Assembly (NCBI RefSeq): GCF_030817655.1
Contig: NZ_JAUSZM010000003.1
Location: 6,634,001-6,698,000, forward strand
From: Streptomyces sp. V4I2
GTDB lineage: Bacteria; Actinomycetota; Actinomycetes; Streptomycetales; Streptomycetaceae
DNA length: 64,000 bases
Direction of reading: 5' to 3'
The notes below the pieces were generated by a model. It was not told the origin of the DNA. It searched no databases and worked only from the letters and a program-made list of their open reading frames with translations. Below, piece by piece: positions 32,794 through 40,791 of this stretch. Position 1 is the stretch's first letter; the number at the start of each line of letters is the position of its first letter. Both the position numbers and the translations under genes were made by a program.

Positions 32794-34084
32794 CCAGGAA
32801 CGCGGCGCCCGCGAGCACCACCAGCAGCCCGCCGGTGATCGCGAGCGCGACCCCCATGCCCCCGGAAGCGGTCTCGGCCGTGGCGGACGCCACCGGCTTC
32901 GAAGAGGTCCCGGCGCCGCCCGCGTCGGTACCCCCCGCCTCCCCGGAGGCGTTCGCCCCCGGCTGGGCGCTGGCCTGCACGGCGCTCTTCGGCGGCACCA
33001 GCTCACCCACCGGCTCCACCTTGCCGGCCGCCTTGAAGCCCCAGTCGAAGAGCTGGGCGGTCTCCTTGTAGACCTCGTTGCGCTCGTCCTTCTGCGGGTT
33101 CATGACGGTGACGAGCAGCACCTTGCCGCCCTGCTCGGCGACGCCGGTGAAGGTGGCGCCCGCGTTGGTGGTGTTGCCGTTCTTGACGCCCGCGATGCCC
33201 GGGTAGACGGAGATGTCGGAGTCGCCGGTCAGCAGCCGGTTGGTGTTCTGGATCTCGAAGGACCCGCGGGTCGTCTTGCCCTTCTTCTTCGTCGTCTCGC
33301 CCGGGAACTTCGCGGAGACGGTCGAGCTGTACTCGCGGAAGTCCTTCTTCTGGAGCCCGGAACGGGCGATCAGGGTCAGGTCGTACGCGGAGGAGACCTG
33401 GCCGGGCGCGTCGTAACCGTCGGGGCTGACCGCGTGCGTGTCGAGGGCCTGGAGCTCCTCGGCGTGCGCGTTCATCTCGTTGACGGTGTTGTCGATGCCG
33501 TCGTTCATCTGCGACAGCACGTGCACGGCGTCGTTGCCGGACCGCAGGAAGACGCCGAGCCACAGGTCGTGGACGGTGTACGTCTCGCCCTCCTTTATGC
33601 CGACCATGCTGGAGCCGGAACCGATGCCTGCCAGGTCGGAGGGGACGACCTTGTGCTTCTGGGTCTTCGCGAACTTGGGCAGCACGGTGTCCGCGAAGAG
33701 CATCTTCAGGGTGCTCGCCGGGGGCAGCCGCCAGTGCGCGTTGTTGGCGGCCAGTACGTCCCCGGACTCGGCGTCGGCGACGATCCACGACCGCGCGCTC
33801 AGGCCCTTGGGCAGCACCGGCACCCCGCTCGCCAGATCGACCTGCGCCCCGGGCAGGCCCAGGCGTTCGCCGCCGACGGTCGACATGTTCGCCGGGGGAG
33901 TGACCGACGGACTCGCCGACGGACTCGCGGACGTGCTCGGCGACGGACTCGCGGACGTGCTCGGCGACGGGCTCGGCGCCGCCAGGGAGACGGGCGCGGT
34001 CAACACGAGCGAGGACAGGGCGGACGACAGGACAACGGAAATGACCAGCAGGGATCGCCTGGCGGTCTTCTTGGGTGCGGGCAC
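32741..34084 (-). CDS. dacA: D-alanyl-D-alanine carboxypeptidase (PBP5-type, DacA-like)
   Basis: 447 residues: signal peptide (SLLVISVVLSSALSSLVLTA), a Ser/Pro/Thr stalk, peptidase S11 domain and a C-terminal helix (VALAITGGLLVVLAGAAFLV) with basic tail. The S11 motifs are PASTLKM (SxxK nucleophile), SGN in RSGNDAVHV, and KNGNTTN in the KTG position. It trims the terminal D-Ala of peptidoglycan stem peptides. GTG 34084 is chosen because the longer frame has no signal peptide at its start. The stalk is encoded by 24-bp tandem repeats. Confidence 0.93.
   Translation of the reverse strand: MPAPKKTARRSLLVISVVLSSALSSLVLTAPVSLAAPSPSPSTSASPSPSTSASPSASPSVTPPANMSTVGGERLGLPGAQVDLASGVPVLPKGLSARSWIVADAESGDVLAANNAHWRLPPASTLKMLFADTVLPKFAKTQKHKVVPSDLAGIGSGSSMVGIKEGETYTVHDLWLGVFLRSGNDAVHVLSQMNDGIDNTVNEMNAHAEELQALDTHAVSPDGYDAPGQVSSAYDLTLIARSGLQKKDFREYSSTVSAKFPGETTKKKGKTTRGSFEIQNTNRLLTGDSDISVYPGIAGVKNGNTTNAGATFTGVAEQGGKVLLVTVMNPQKDERNEVYKETAQLFDWGFKAAGKVEPVGELVPPKSAVQASAQPGANASGEAGGTDAGGAGTSSKPVASATAETASGGMGVALAITGGLLVVLAGAAFLVNRRWPLPDLVRRRPRP
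33918..33965. repeat. 24-bp tandem repeat in the carboxypeptidase stalk
   Basis: Two identical 24-bp units (33918-33941 and 33942-33965), flanked by degenerate partial copies, encode Ser/Pro/Thr/Ala octapeptide repeats (SPSTSASP) between signal peptide and catalytic domain. Copy number is likely to vary between strains. Confidence 0.8.
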
Positions 34085-34175
34085 GGTCAGGAACGTACAT
34101 GGCACAGGGCGTGAAGTCCCGTCTCCCTCCCCACCCCGGCCAAGGAACCGGACACCCGGCGGCGATACTGGACGC

Positions 34176-34415
34176 ATGAAGCTCAGCCGCCCCGTCTCCT
34201 GGTTCCTGCTCGCCTTCGGGGTGTGGAGCTGGGTCATCTGGGTCACTTTCGTCAAAAACCTGATCAAGGACAGCAGTGGGCTCGCCTTCGACGACGGTCA
34301 CCCGACGGCGTACTTCTGGGTGCATCTGCTGCTCGCCGTCGTCTCCTTCGTATTGGGGACGGTCGTCGGGGTCATCGGGTTGCGCGGAGTGCGCGCATTG
34401 CGCCGGACGTCATAA
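34176..34415 (+). CDS. SCO4848-type small membrane protein
   Basis: 79 residues with two helices (VSWFLLAFGVWSWVIWVTFV and VHLLLAVVSFVLGTVVGVIG) and a basic C-terminus. It matches the conserved Streptomyces family known as SCO4848-like; function unknown. ATG 34176; divergent from the carboxypeptidase gene. Confidence 0.82.
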   Translation: MKLSRPVSWFLLAFGVWSWVIWVTFVKNLIKDSSGLAFDDGHPTAYFWVHLLLAVVSFVLGTVVGVIGLRGVRALRRTS

Positions 34416-34417
34416 CC

Positions 34418-34453
34418 GACAGCCGTAACAGCCCTGACAGCCGTAACAGCCCA
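34418..34453. repeat. 18-bp direct repeat
   Basis: Two near-identical adjacent copies of GACAGCCGTAACAGCCCT (34418-34435 and 34436-34453) fill most of the gap between the small membrane protein and the metallophosphoesterase gene. Confidence 0.75.
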
Positions 34454-34472
34454 CAACGGGGGACACGAGACC

Positions 34473-35732
34473 GTGGTCATACTCTTCGTACTGCTCGTCC
34501 TGGCCGTGCTGGTCACGGCCAACTGGTACCTGTGGAGACGCCTGTTCCGCGACACGACCCAGGCTCCCGGCCCGGTGCGCCGCGCGGGCGCGGTGCTGAT
34601 CGCGGGCGGCTGGGTGCTCACCGTCACGGCCCTCGTCGCTGAGCGCACCGGCGCGCCCTTCTGGCTCCAGCGCGTCCTGGCCTGGCCGGGCTTCCTGTGG
34701 ATGGCCCTGTCGATCTACCTGCTGCTGGCCGTGGTGGCGGGTGAGGTCGTACGACCGCTGCTGCGACGGTTCCTGGAACGGCGGGCGGGCGCCGAGACGG
34801 CCGTACGACAGCCGGAGCCCGAGCCGGTCCCGGCGGGAACGGCACCCACGCCGGACCACGACCCGGAACCGGATGCGGAGCCCCCGGCCGCCGTCCCGCC
34901 GTCCCTCCCCTCCCGCCGCCTCTTCGTCTCCCGGGTCGTCGGGGGCGCCGCCGCGGCGGTCGCCGTCGGGACCGTCGGCTACGGCACGTACGGCGTCCTG
35001 AACGGCCCCACCGTCAAGCGGGTCACCGTCCCGCTGGCCAAGCTCCCGCGCGCGGCGCACGGTTACCGGATCGCCGTGGTCAGCGACATCCACCTGGGGC
35101 CGGTGCTCGGACGCGGCTTCGCCCAGAAGGTCGTCGACACGATCAACGGCACCCAGCCGGACCTGATCGCGGTCGTCGGCGACCTGGTCGACGGCAGCGT
35201 GAAGGACCTGGGCCCGGCCGCGGCACCGCTGGCCGGGCTGCGGGCGCGCCACGGGTCGTACTTCGTCACCGGCAACCACGAGTACTTCTCCGGCGCCGAG
35301 CAGTGGATCGAGGAGGTACGACGGCTGGGCCTGCGCCCGCTGGAGAACGCCCGTACCGAACTGGCCCACTTCGACCTCGCCGGCGTCAACGACGTGTCGG
35401 GCGAGGACGAGGGCCAGGGCCCCGACTTCGTCAAGGCGCTCGGCGACCGCGACACGGCACGCGCGTGCGTGCTGCTCGCCCACCAGCCGGTCCAGATCCA
35501 CGACGCCGTCGAGCACGGCGTCGACCTCCAGCTCTCCGGCCACACCCACGGCGGCCAGCTCTGGCCGGGCAACTTCATCGCCTCGGCCGCGAACCCGACC
35601 CTCGCCGGCCTGGAGCGCTACGGTGACACGCAGCTGTACGTCAGCCGCGGCGCGGGCGCGTGGGGCCCGCCGACCCGGGTCGGGGCCGAATCGGACATCA
35701 CGGTGATCGAACTGGCGTCGACGCAGGCTTGA
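34473..35732 (+). CDS. Membrane-anchored metallophosphoesterase (YaeI/YkuE-like)
   Basis: 419 residues. Three N-terminal helices, a Pro/Glu-rich linker (about 110-150), another helix (VVGGAAAAVAVGTVGYG) and a calcineurin-like phosphoesterase domain (about 195-415). All metal motifs are present: VVSDIHLG, GDLVDG, GNHEYF, LLAHQP and SGHTHGGQ. Relatives hydrolyse lipid A precursors or phospholipid-like phosphodiesters at the membrane; the substrate here is unknown. The catalytic domain may face outside. Confidence 0.9.
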   Translation: MVILFVLLVLAVLVTANWYLWRRLFRDTTQAPGPVRRAGAVLIAGGWVLTVTALVAERTGAPFWLQRVLAWPGFLWMALSIYLLLAVVAGEVVRPLLRRFLERRAGAETAVRQPEPEPVPAGTAPTPDHDPEPDAEPPAAVPPSLPSRRLFVSRVVGGAAAAVAVGTVGYGTYGVLNGPTVKRVTVPLAKLPRAAHGYRIAVVSDIHLGPVLGRGFAQKVVDTINGTQPDLIAVVGDLVDGSVKDLGPAAAPLAGLRARHGSYFVTGNHEYFSGAEQWIEEVRRLGLRPLENARTELAHFDLAGVNDVSGEDEGQGPDFVKALGDRDTARACVLLAHQPVQIHDAVEHGVDLQLSGHTHGGQLWPGNFIASAANPTLAGLERYGDTQLYVSRGAGAWGPPTRVGAESDITVIELASTQA

Positions 35733-35770
35733 ACGCCGTGGGCGGACAGGACCGGGTGAGGAGACTCCAC

Positions 35771-36100
35771 ATGACCGGAACGCCCGTCCTACGCCTCGCG
35801 CGCACCCGTCCGACGCTGTTCGCGCTGTTCGAGACCGCCCTCACGGGATCCTGCGCCCTCGTCTGTTACGTCTTCGCGGGACTCCTCCACCTGGAGAACC
35901 AGGGCCGCGACACCTGGGACCCCTCCCGGCCCCTCTTCCTGCTCGCGTACGCCGCGGTGCTCTCGCTGCCGCTCACGTGGGCGTTGCGCTGTGTCCCGGT
36001 CGCGCCGCTGCGGCGGATCGCGGACCGGGTGATCCTGGCCCGCGCGGTCGCGTCGATCGCGGTGTGCGTCGGCGTGTTCGCCTGGGCGGTGGCCTACTGA
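35771..36100 (+). CDS. Small membrane protein of unknown function
   Basis: 109 residues with three hydrophobic segments (ALFETALTGSCALVCYVFAG, LLAYAAVLSLPLTWALRC, VASIAVCVGVFAWAVAY). Not recognised as a named family. ATG 35771 has GAGGAG 7 bp upstream; the open frame before it lies inside the metallophosphoesterase gene. Same strand and close, so probably cotranscribed with it. Confidence 0.7.
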   Translation: MTGTPVLRLARTRPTLFALFETALTGSCALVCYVFAGLLHLENQGRDTWDPSRPLFLLAYAAVLSLPLTWALRCVPVAPLRRIADRVILARAVASIAVCVGVFAWAVAY

Positions 36101-36319
36101 GTCGGCCTACGGAGTCGGTCTGCGGAAGCGGGCTGCCGCGGGGCCGCCGGACAGGCTGTGAGGGAGCTGTGAAACGTCGCAGAAACCCCTTGCGGTAATG
36201 TCTTTCCCAACTCCCCAAATCCCTCTTCCCCCAGGTGAAACGCGTGTGGAAAGGTGAGCGGCGCCGCTAGGGGAGTGGCATTTGCGCACGGCCCCGAGGG
36301 GCCTGGGGAGGGCCAACCG
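36101..36319. other. Intergenic region upstream of the oligopeptide-binding protein
   Basis: 219 bp. TTGCGG...TAATGT around 36189-36200 could be promoter elements. GGGGAGGG directly precedes the chosen ATG. An open frame from 36254 could extend the next gene but encodes a charged leader without signal features. Confidence 0.4.
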
Positions 36320-37873
36320 ATGCGTTCGGTTCGCATGCGGATACTCGCGACGCTGCTGGTGCTGGCGGCCGTCGGAGTGGGTGCCTGGCAGTTGCTGCCG
36401 GCGCAGAACGACGACAGGACCATCACGGTCGGTACGACGGACGCCGTCACGTCGCTCGACCCGGCCGGCGCCTACGACGCCGGCTCCTGGGCGCTGTTCA
36501 GCAACGTCTTCCAGTCACTGCTGACCTTCGAGCCCGGCGGCGCCACGCCGGTTCCGGACGCCGCCAAAAGCTGCGCGTTCGTCGGCAGCGGCCTGCGCAC
36601 CTACCGTTGCGAACTGCGCGAGGGCCTCACCTTCCCGAGCGGCCGTGACATGACCGCGGAGGACGTGAAGTACTCCTTCGAGCGGGTCAAGAAGATCAAC
36701 TCCGAGGTCGGTCCCGCGTCCCTGCTGAGCACCCTCCGCTCGGTCAGCGCGAAGGACCTCACCGTCACCTTCCGGCTCTCCTCGCCCGACGCCACCTTCC
36801 CGTTCAAGGTGGCCACCGGAGCCGGCTCGATCGTCGACCGCACCAAGTACCCGGCGAACGGCCTGCGCACCGGCACCGGCGCCGACGGCACCGGACCGTA
36901 CGACCTGACCACGTATACGAAGGAGAAGAAGGCCGATCTCGCGCCCAACGAGCGCTACAAGGGCGCCCTCAAGGACACCGGCCGGCCCGTCGAACTGCGC
37001 TACTACGGCGACGGCGACAAGCTCGACGCCGCCTGGAAGGCCAAGCGGATCGACGTCGCCACCCGGCAGCTGCCGCCCGGGGTCCTCTCCGGGCTGAACG
37101 CCAGCGACCCCGACCAGCGCGTGTCCGTGGCCGACAGCTCCGAGACCCGCAACCTGTACCTCAACGCCCGCGCCGGTTCGCCGCTGCACGACACCCGCGT
37201 CCGGCAGGCCATGGCCTGGCTGATCGACCGCGAGCGGCTGGCCGCCACGGTGTACGACGGGACCGTCGACCCGCTCTACTCGCTGATCCCGACCGGCATC
37301 ACCGGCCACACCACGTCGTTCTTCGACCTCTACCCCAAGCTGGACCCGGGCAAGGCGAAGCAACTGCTCACCGAGGCCGGCGTGAGCCTGCCGGTCCGCT
37401 TCACCTACGGCTATGCCACGGGCCGCGGCGCCGCCGCCGAGGAGGCCGCGGAACTCAAGCGGGAGCTGGAGGCGAGCGGCCTGTTCCAGGTGACCGTCAA
37501 GGGCTACGAGTGGACCGACTTCCAGAAGCGCTGGGTGTCCGGGAAGCTGGACGCGTACGCCGTCGGCTGGGTGGCCGACTACCCCGACCCGGACACCTTC
37601 GGCTCCCCGCTCGTCGGCTCCGGCGCCACCATGAACACCGGCTACCGCAGCAAGGCCGTCGACCAGCTGATTCAGGACAGCCAGAGGTACGCCGACCGCA
37701 CCGAGGCCACCGAGGACTTCCGCGAGCTGCAGCAGGCCGTCGCCCGTGATGTTCCGGTCATCCCGTTGTGGCAGGCCAAGGAGTACGTCGTCGCCAGCGA
37801 GGCGGTGGGCGGCGGCCAGTACCTCTCGGACGGCACCGGCGGGTTCCGCCTCTGGCGTCTCACCTGGATCTGA
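36320..37873 (+). CDS. Family 5 extracellular substrate-binding protein (oligopeptide ABC transporter-like)
   Basis: 517 residues of the SBP_bac_5 (OppA/DppA) family. The N-terminal helix MRILATLLVLAAVGVGAWQL has no lipobox Cys, so the protein is probably anchored by an uncleaved helix. Family landmarks are ITVGTTDAVTSLDPAGAYDA, DVKYSFERV, TGPYDLTTYTKEKK, VRQAMAWLIDRERLAATVYDG and AYAVGWVADYPDPD. No permease or ATPase genes adjoin it, so it is an orphan binding protein. ATG 36320 is chosen for its ribosome site. Confidence 0.88.
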   Translation: MRSVRMRILATLLVLAAVGVGAWQLLPAQNDDRTITVGTTDAVTSLDPAGAYDAGSWALFSNVFQSLLTFEPGGATPVPDAAKSCAFVGSGLRTYRCELREGLTFPSGRDMTAEDVKYSFERVKKINSEVGPASLLSTLRSVSAKDLTVTFRLSSPDATFPFKVATGAGSIVDRTKYPANGLRTGTGADGTGPYDLTTYTKEKKADLAPNERYKGALKDTGRPVELRYYGDGDKLDAAWKAKRIDVATRQLPPGVLSGLNASDPDQRVSVADSSETRNLYLNARAGSPLHDTRVRQAMAWLIDRERLAATVYDGTVDPLYSLIPTGITGHTTSFFDLYPKLDPGKAKQLLTEAGVSLPVRFTYGYATGRGAAAEEAAELKRELEASGLFQVTVKGYEWTDFQKRWVSGKLDAYAVGWVADYPDPDTFGSPLVGSGATMNTGYRSKAVDQLIQDSQRYADRTEATEDFRELQQAVARDVPVIPLWQAKEYVVASEAVGGGQYLSDGTGGFRLWRLTWI

Positions 37874-38021
37874 CGGCCTCCGAAGCCGGACCTGACGGCT
37901 CCGAAGCCGGGTCCGGCGGATCTGACGCGATCTCGCGGTAGTGACCTTCGCCCGAGTGACGCCGGACGGCCACCCGGCGCAGCACCATGTGAGGGAGGTG
38001 TGGGCGGGGTGAGGAGCAGAC

Positions 38022-38423
38022 GTGCTGAGACGCAACTCCTTCCGGCTGCCCCGGCATCCGGCCTCCGTCGGTCTCGCCCGGCGCCGGGTCAGGGACCACC
38101 TGGCCGACTGGGGCCACGCCCCGGACGGCCGGGCGCTGGCCGACGCGGTGCTCCTCGTGTCCGAGCCGGCCACCAACGTCGTACGCCACGGCCCGCTCGT
38201 GGAGCGGGAGTTCGAGGTGGCGGTGACCGCCCTCGCCGACGGCTCCTGCCTGATCGAGGTCTCCGACGAGGGCCGGGTGGAGCCCCGGCTGCGCGTGGTG
38301 GGCGAGTGGGAGGAGACCGGCCGCGGCCTGCACATGGTGAACCACATCGCCGCGGCCTGGGGGGTGTGGAGCAGGGGCCGGCACGGCAAGACGGTGTGGG
38401 CACTCGTGCCGGCCAACGCCTGA
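38022..38423 (+). CDS. RsbW-like ATP-binding protein (GHKL kinase/anti-sigma regulator fold)
   Basis: 133 residues of the HATPase_c_2 family common in Streptomyces. The N-box is SEPATNVVRHG (usually SELVTNAVRHG), the G1 box VSDEGRVEP and the G2 box GRGLHMVN. Such proteins phosphorylate anti-anti-sigma partners or act as accessory kinases. No partner STAS gene is adjacent. GTG 38022. Confidence 0.85.
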   Translation: MLRRNSFRLPRHPASVGLARRRVRDHLADWGHAPDGRALADAVLLVSEPATNVVRHGPLVEREFEVAVTALADGSCLIEVSDEGRVEPRLRVVGEWEETGRGLHMVNHIAAAWGVWSRGRHGKTVWALVPANA

Positions 38424-38474
38424 AGCGGGACACGGGTCGGGACACCTGCAGGGCCGTGCTCGCGGTACACGGCG

Positions 38475-39950
38475 TTACGACCGTACGGCCCCCGCCGGCA
38501 GGGTGACCGTCACCGCCAGCCCCTCGCCCGGCGCCGTCCGCACCGCCACCTCACCCCCGTGCGCGTGCACCACGCCCTGCACGATCGCCATGCCGAGCCC
38601 GCTGCCCGCACCCCGGCCGGCCCGGAAGAAGCGGTCGAAGACGCGCGCCGCGTCCTGCGGGCCGAGCCCCGGCCCCTTGTCCGCGACACACAGTCGTACG
38701 ATCCCGTCCGCGCGCTCCACGCCGAGCCGCACCGGCACGTCGGCGGGCGTGTGCGTGCGCACGTTGCCCACCAGGTTGCCGAGCACCTGGCGCAGCCCGG
38801 ACTCGTCGGCGTGCACCAGCAGGGAGCCGTCGGCGTCGACCGTGAGGGGCCGCTGCGGCTGCTGGACGCGCAGATCCTCGGCCGCGTCCCGGACCAGGCG
38901 GGTGAGGTCGACGTTCCGGAACCGGAGTTCGGGCCGCTGGTCGAGGCGGGCCAGGGTCAGCAGCTCGTCGACGAGGCGGCCCATGCGGTCGACCTCGCCG
39001 TTCATCCGGTCCCAGGCGCGCTTGCGCTGACTCGGGTCGGTGAGCATGCCCTTGTCGTACAGCTGGAGATAGCCGCGTATCGCGGACAGCGGGGTGCGCA
39101 GCTCGTGCGAGGCGTCGCCGACGAAGCGGCGCAGCTGGGCCGCGCTGTGTTCGCGGGTGCGGTACGCCGACTCGACCTGGTGGAGCATCGAGTTGAGGGC
39201 GACGCGCAGCTGTTCGACCTCCAGGGTGGCCTCGCAGCTGGAGGGGACGCGCCGGGTCAGATCGCCCTCGGCGATCGCCGACGAGGTCTCCACCATGTCC
39301 TCCAGCGGCCGCATCCGGCGCCGGACGCTGAACATCGTCAGACAGGCCAGCACCGCGAGCAGCAGCGAGCCGATGGCGAGATCGAACTTGACGGCCTTGG
39401 CGACGCCCTTGTGGAGGCCGTCGGTGGAAGTGGCGAGCAGGATGTAGGTGCCGTCGGTGAGCTGCGTCGCGGACGCCCGGTAGTCGGCGTCCTGCACGCG
39501 GATGTCGTGCGGTTCGGGGTCCTCGATCAGCGCGCGCGGGTCGTCGACCGCCTTCGCGAAGGCGCGCTGGGCGTCGGTCGGCTCCAAGCCGAGGAGGCCG
39601 ACGGGCTTGCCTCGCCTGTCCACGGCGGCGAAGAGCGAGTCCGGTCGTGGCTGGTCGTCCGACTGCTGCTGGACGAGCCGGTCGCGCACGAAACCCAGCA
39701 TGCTCAGCGAGTCGATCTCCCGCAGGGTGAGCTGTGAACCGCCCAGGGAGTCCCGGGTCTTGGTGAGCTCCGCGTCGATCTGGTCGAGCAGGTAGTACCG
39801 CATGCCCATCACGCTCACGGCGGTCGCCGCGACGATGCCGAGCGCGAGCAGCGCCACGTTCGCCAGCGTGAGCTTGGCGCGCAGGGAGTGGATGCCGCGC
39901 TTGCGGCGGGATCGCGGGACGGGCTTGAGCAGCCTTGCGGGGAGCCTCAT
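38475..39950 (-). CDS. Two-component sensor histidine kinase
   Basis: 491 residues. Two helices (NVALLALGIVAATAVSVMGM near residue 33 and LAIGSLLLAVLACLTMFSV near 195) flank an extracytoplasmic domain; HAMP follows. The H-box is GDASHELRTPLSAIRGYL, N-box LGNLVGNVRTHTP, G1 DKGPGLGP and G2 GSGLGMAIVQ. The start (ATG 39950) overlaps the response regulator stop by 4 bp (ATGA), so both are coupled. The operon is divergent from an MMPL transporter, a likely target. Confidence 0.93.
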   Translation of the reverse strand: MRLPARLLKPVPRSRRKRGIHSLRAKLTLANVALLALGIVAATAVSVMGMRYYLLDQIDAELTKTRDSLGGSQLTLREIDSLSMLGFVRDRLVQQQSDDQPRPDSLFAAVDRRGKPVGLLGLEPTDAQRAFAKAVDDPRALIEDPEPHDIRVQDADYRASATQLTDGTYILLATSTDGLHKGVAKAVKFDLAIGSLLLAVLACLTMFSVRRRMRPLEDMVETSSAIAEGDLTRRVPSSCEATLEVEQLRVALNSMLHQVESAYRTREHSAAQLRRFVGDASHELRTPLSAIRGYLQLYDKGMLTDPSQRKRAWDRMNGEVDRMGRLVDELLTLARLDQRPELRFRNVDLTRLVRDAAEDLRVQQPQRPLTVDADGSLLVHADESGLRQVLGNLVGNVRTHTPADVPVRLGVERADGIVRLCVADKGPGLGPQDAARVFDRFFRAGRGAGSGLGMAIVQGVVHAHGGEVAVRTAPGEGLAVTVTLPAGAVRS

Positions 39951-40636
39951 GCCAGCCCGTATCCCACACCACGCCGGGTGGTGATCACCGGCGGTCCCAG
40001 TGCGTCGAGTTTGCGCCGCAGATAGCTGATGTAGGTCTCGACGACGGTCGACTCGGGCGGCGTGTGCTCGTACTGCCAGACGTGGCGCAGGAGTTGCTCC
40101 TTGGGCACGACCCGGCCGCCGTTGCGCACCAGGAAGCGCAGCAGGGCGTACTCGGTGGGGGTGAGCTCGACGGAGCGGCCCGCGCGGTGCACCGAGTAGG
40201 TCGTCTCGTCCAGTTCCAGGTCGCCGTAGCGCAGCGGCGGGCGCTGTGCCAGGACGTCGGCCGGGCGGGTGCGGCGCAGCACCGCGGTGATCCGCGCGAC
40301 GACCTCGTCGATGTTGAACGGCTTGGTGATGTAGTCGTCGCCGAAGCCGAGCGCGCCGACCACCTCCGCGGGTTCGTCGCGGGCGGTGAGGAAGACGAGC
40401 GCCAGGTCGGGCCGCCGGTCGCGCAGTTCGCGCGCCAGGGCCCGCCCGTCCCCGTCCGGCAGCATGACGTCGAGCAGCGCGGCGTCGGGCCTGGTCCGGT
40501 CGGCGAGCGCGAGCGCCTCGCGGACGGTGCCCGCCACCATCACCTCGAACCGGTGGTAGCGCAGCGCGATGGCGAGGACGTCCGCGATGCTCTCCTCGTC
40601 CTCCACGACCAGCACGGTGCCTGGAGCCGTCGTCAT
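39947..40636 (-). CDS. OmpR/PhoB-family response regulator
   Basis: 229 residues. The receiver has VVEDEES, phosphoacceptor Asp in ALLDVMLPDGDG, and Lys in YITKPFN. The C-terminal winged helix has ELTPTEYALLRFLVRNGGRVV and STVVETYISYLRRKL. ATG 40636 gives the normal family length; the longer frame is spurious. First gene of the regulator-kinase operon. Confidence 0.95.
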   Translation of the reverse strand: MTTAPGTVLVVEDEESIADVLAIALRYHRFEVMVAGTVREALALADRTRPDAALLDVMLPDGDGRALARELRDRRPDLALVFLTARDEPAEVVGALGFGDDYITKPFNIDEVVARITAVLRRTRPADVLAQRPPLRYGDLELDETTYSVHRAGRSVELTPTEYALLRFLVRNGGRVVPKEQLLRHVWQYEHTPPESTVVETYISYLRRKLDALGPPVITTRRGVGYGLA

Positions 40637-40791
40637 GCTCCCCAGTATCGGGGCGAGCACTGACAGTCGGGCCGGTTCGTGCTTTGGAGTTCCTTGAGAG
40701 TCCCGCCCGTTGCATGTCCACGCACGCGTGCCGCAGCCAATTCTGTTGGCCAGGACCTGGGGGACCGACCGGACTATGAGGGGATTTTGGC

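Noticed and set aside
34085..34267. N-terminal extension of the carboxypeptidase
   Set aside because: It would bury the signal peptide 60 residues inside and overlap the divergent small membrane gene.
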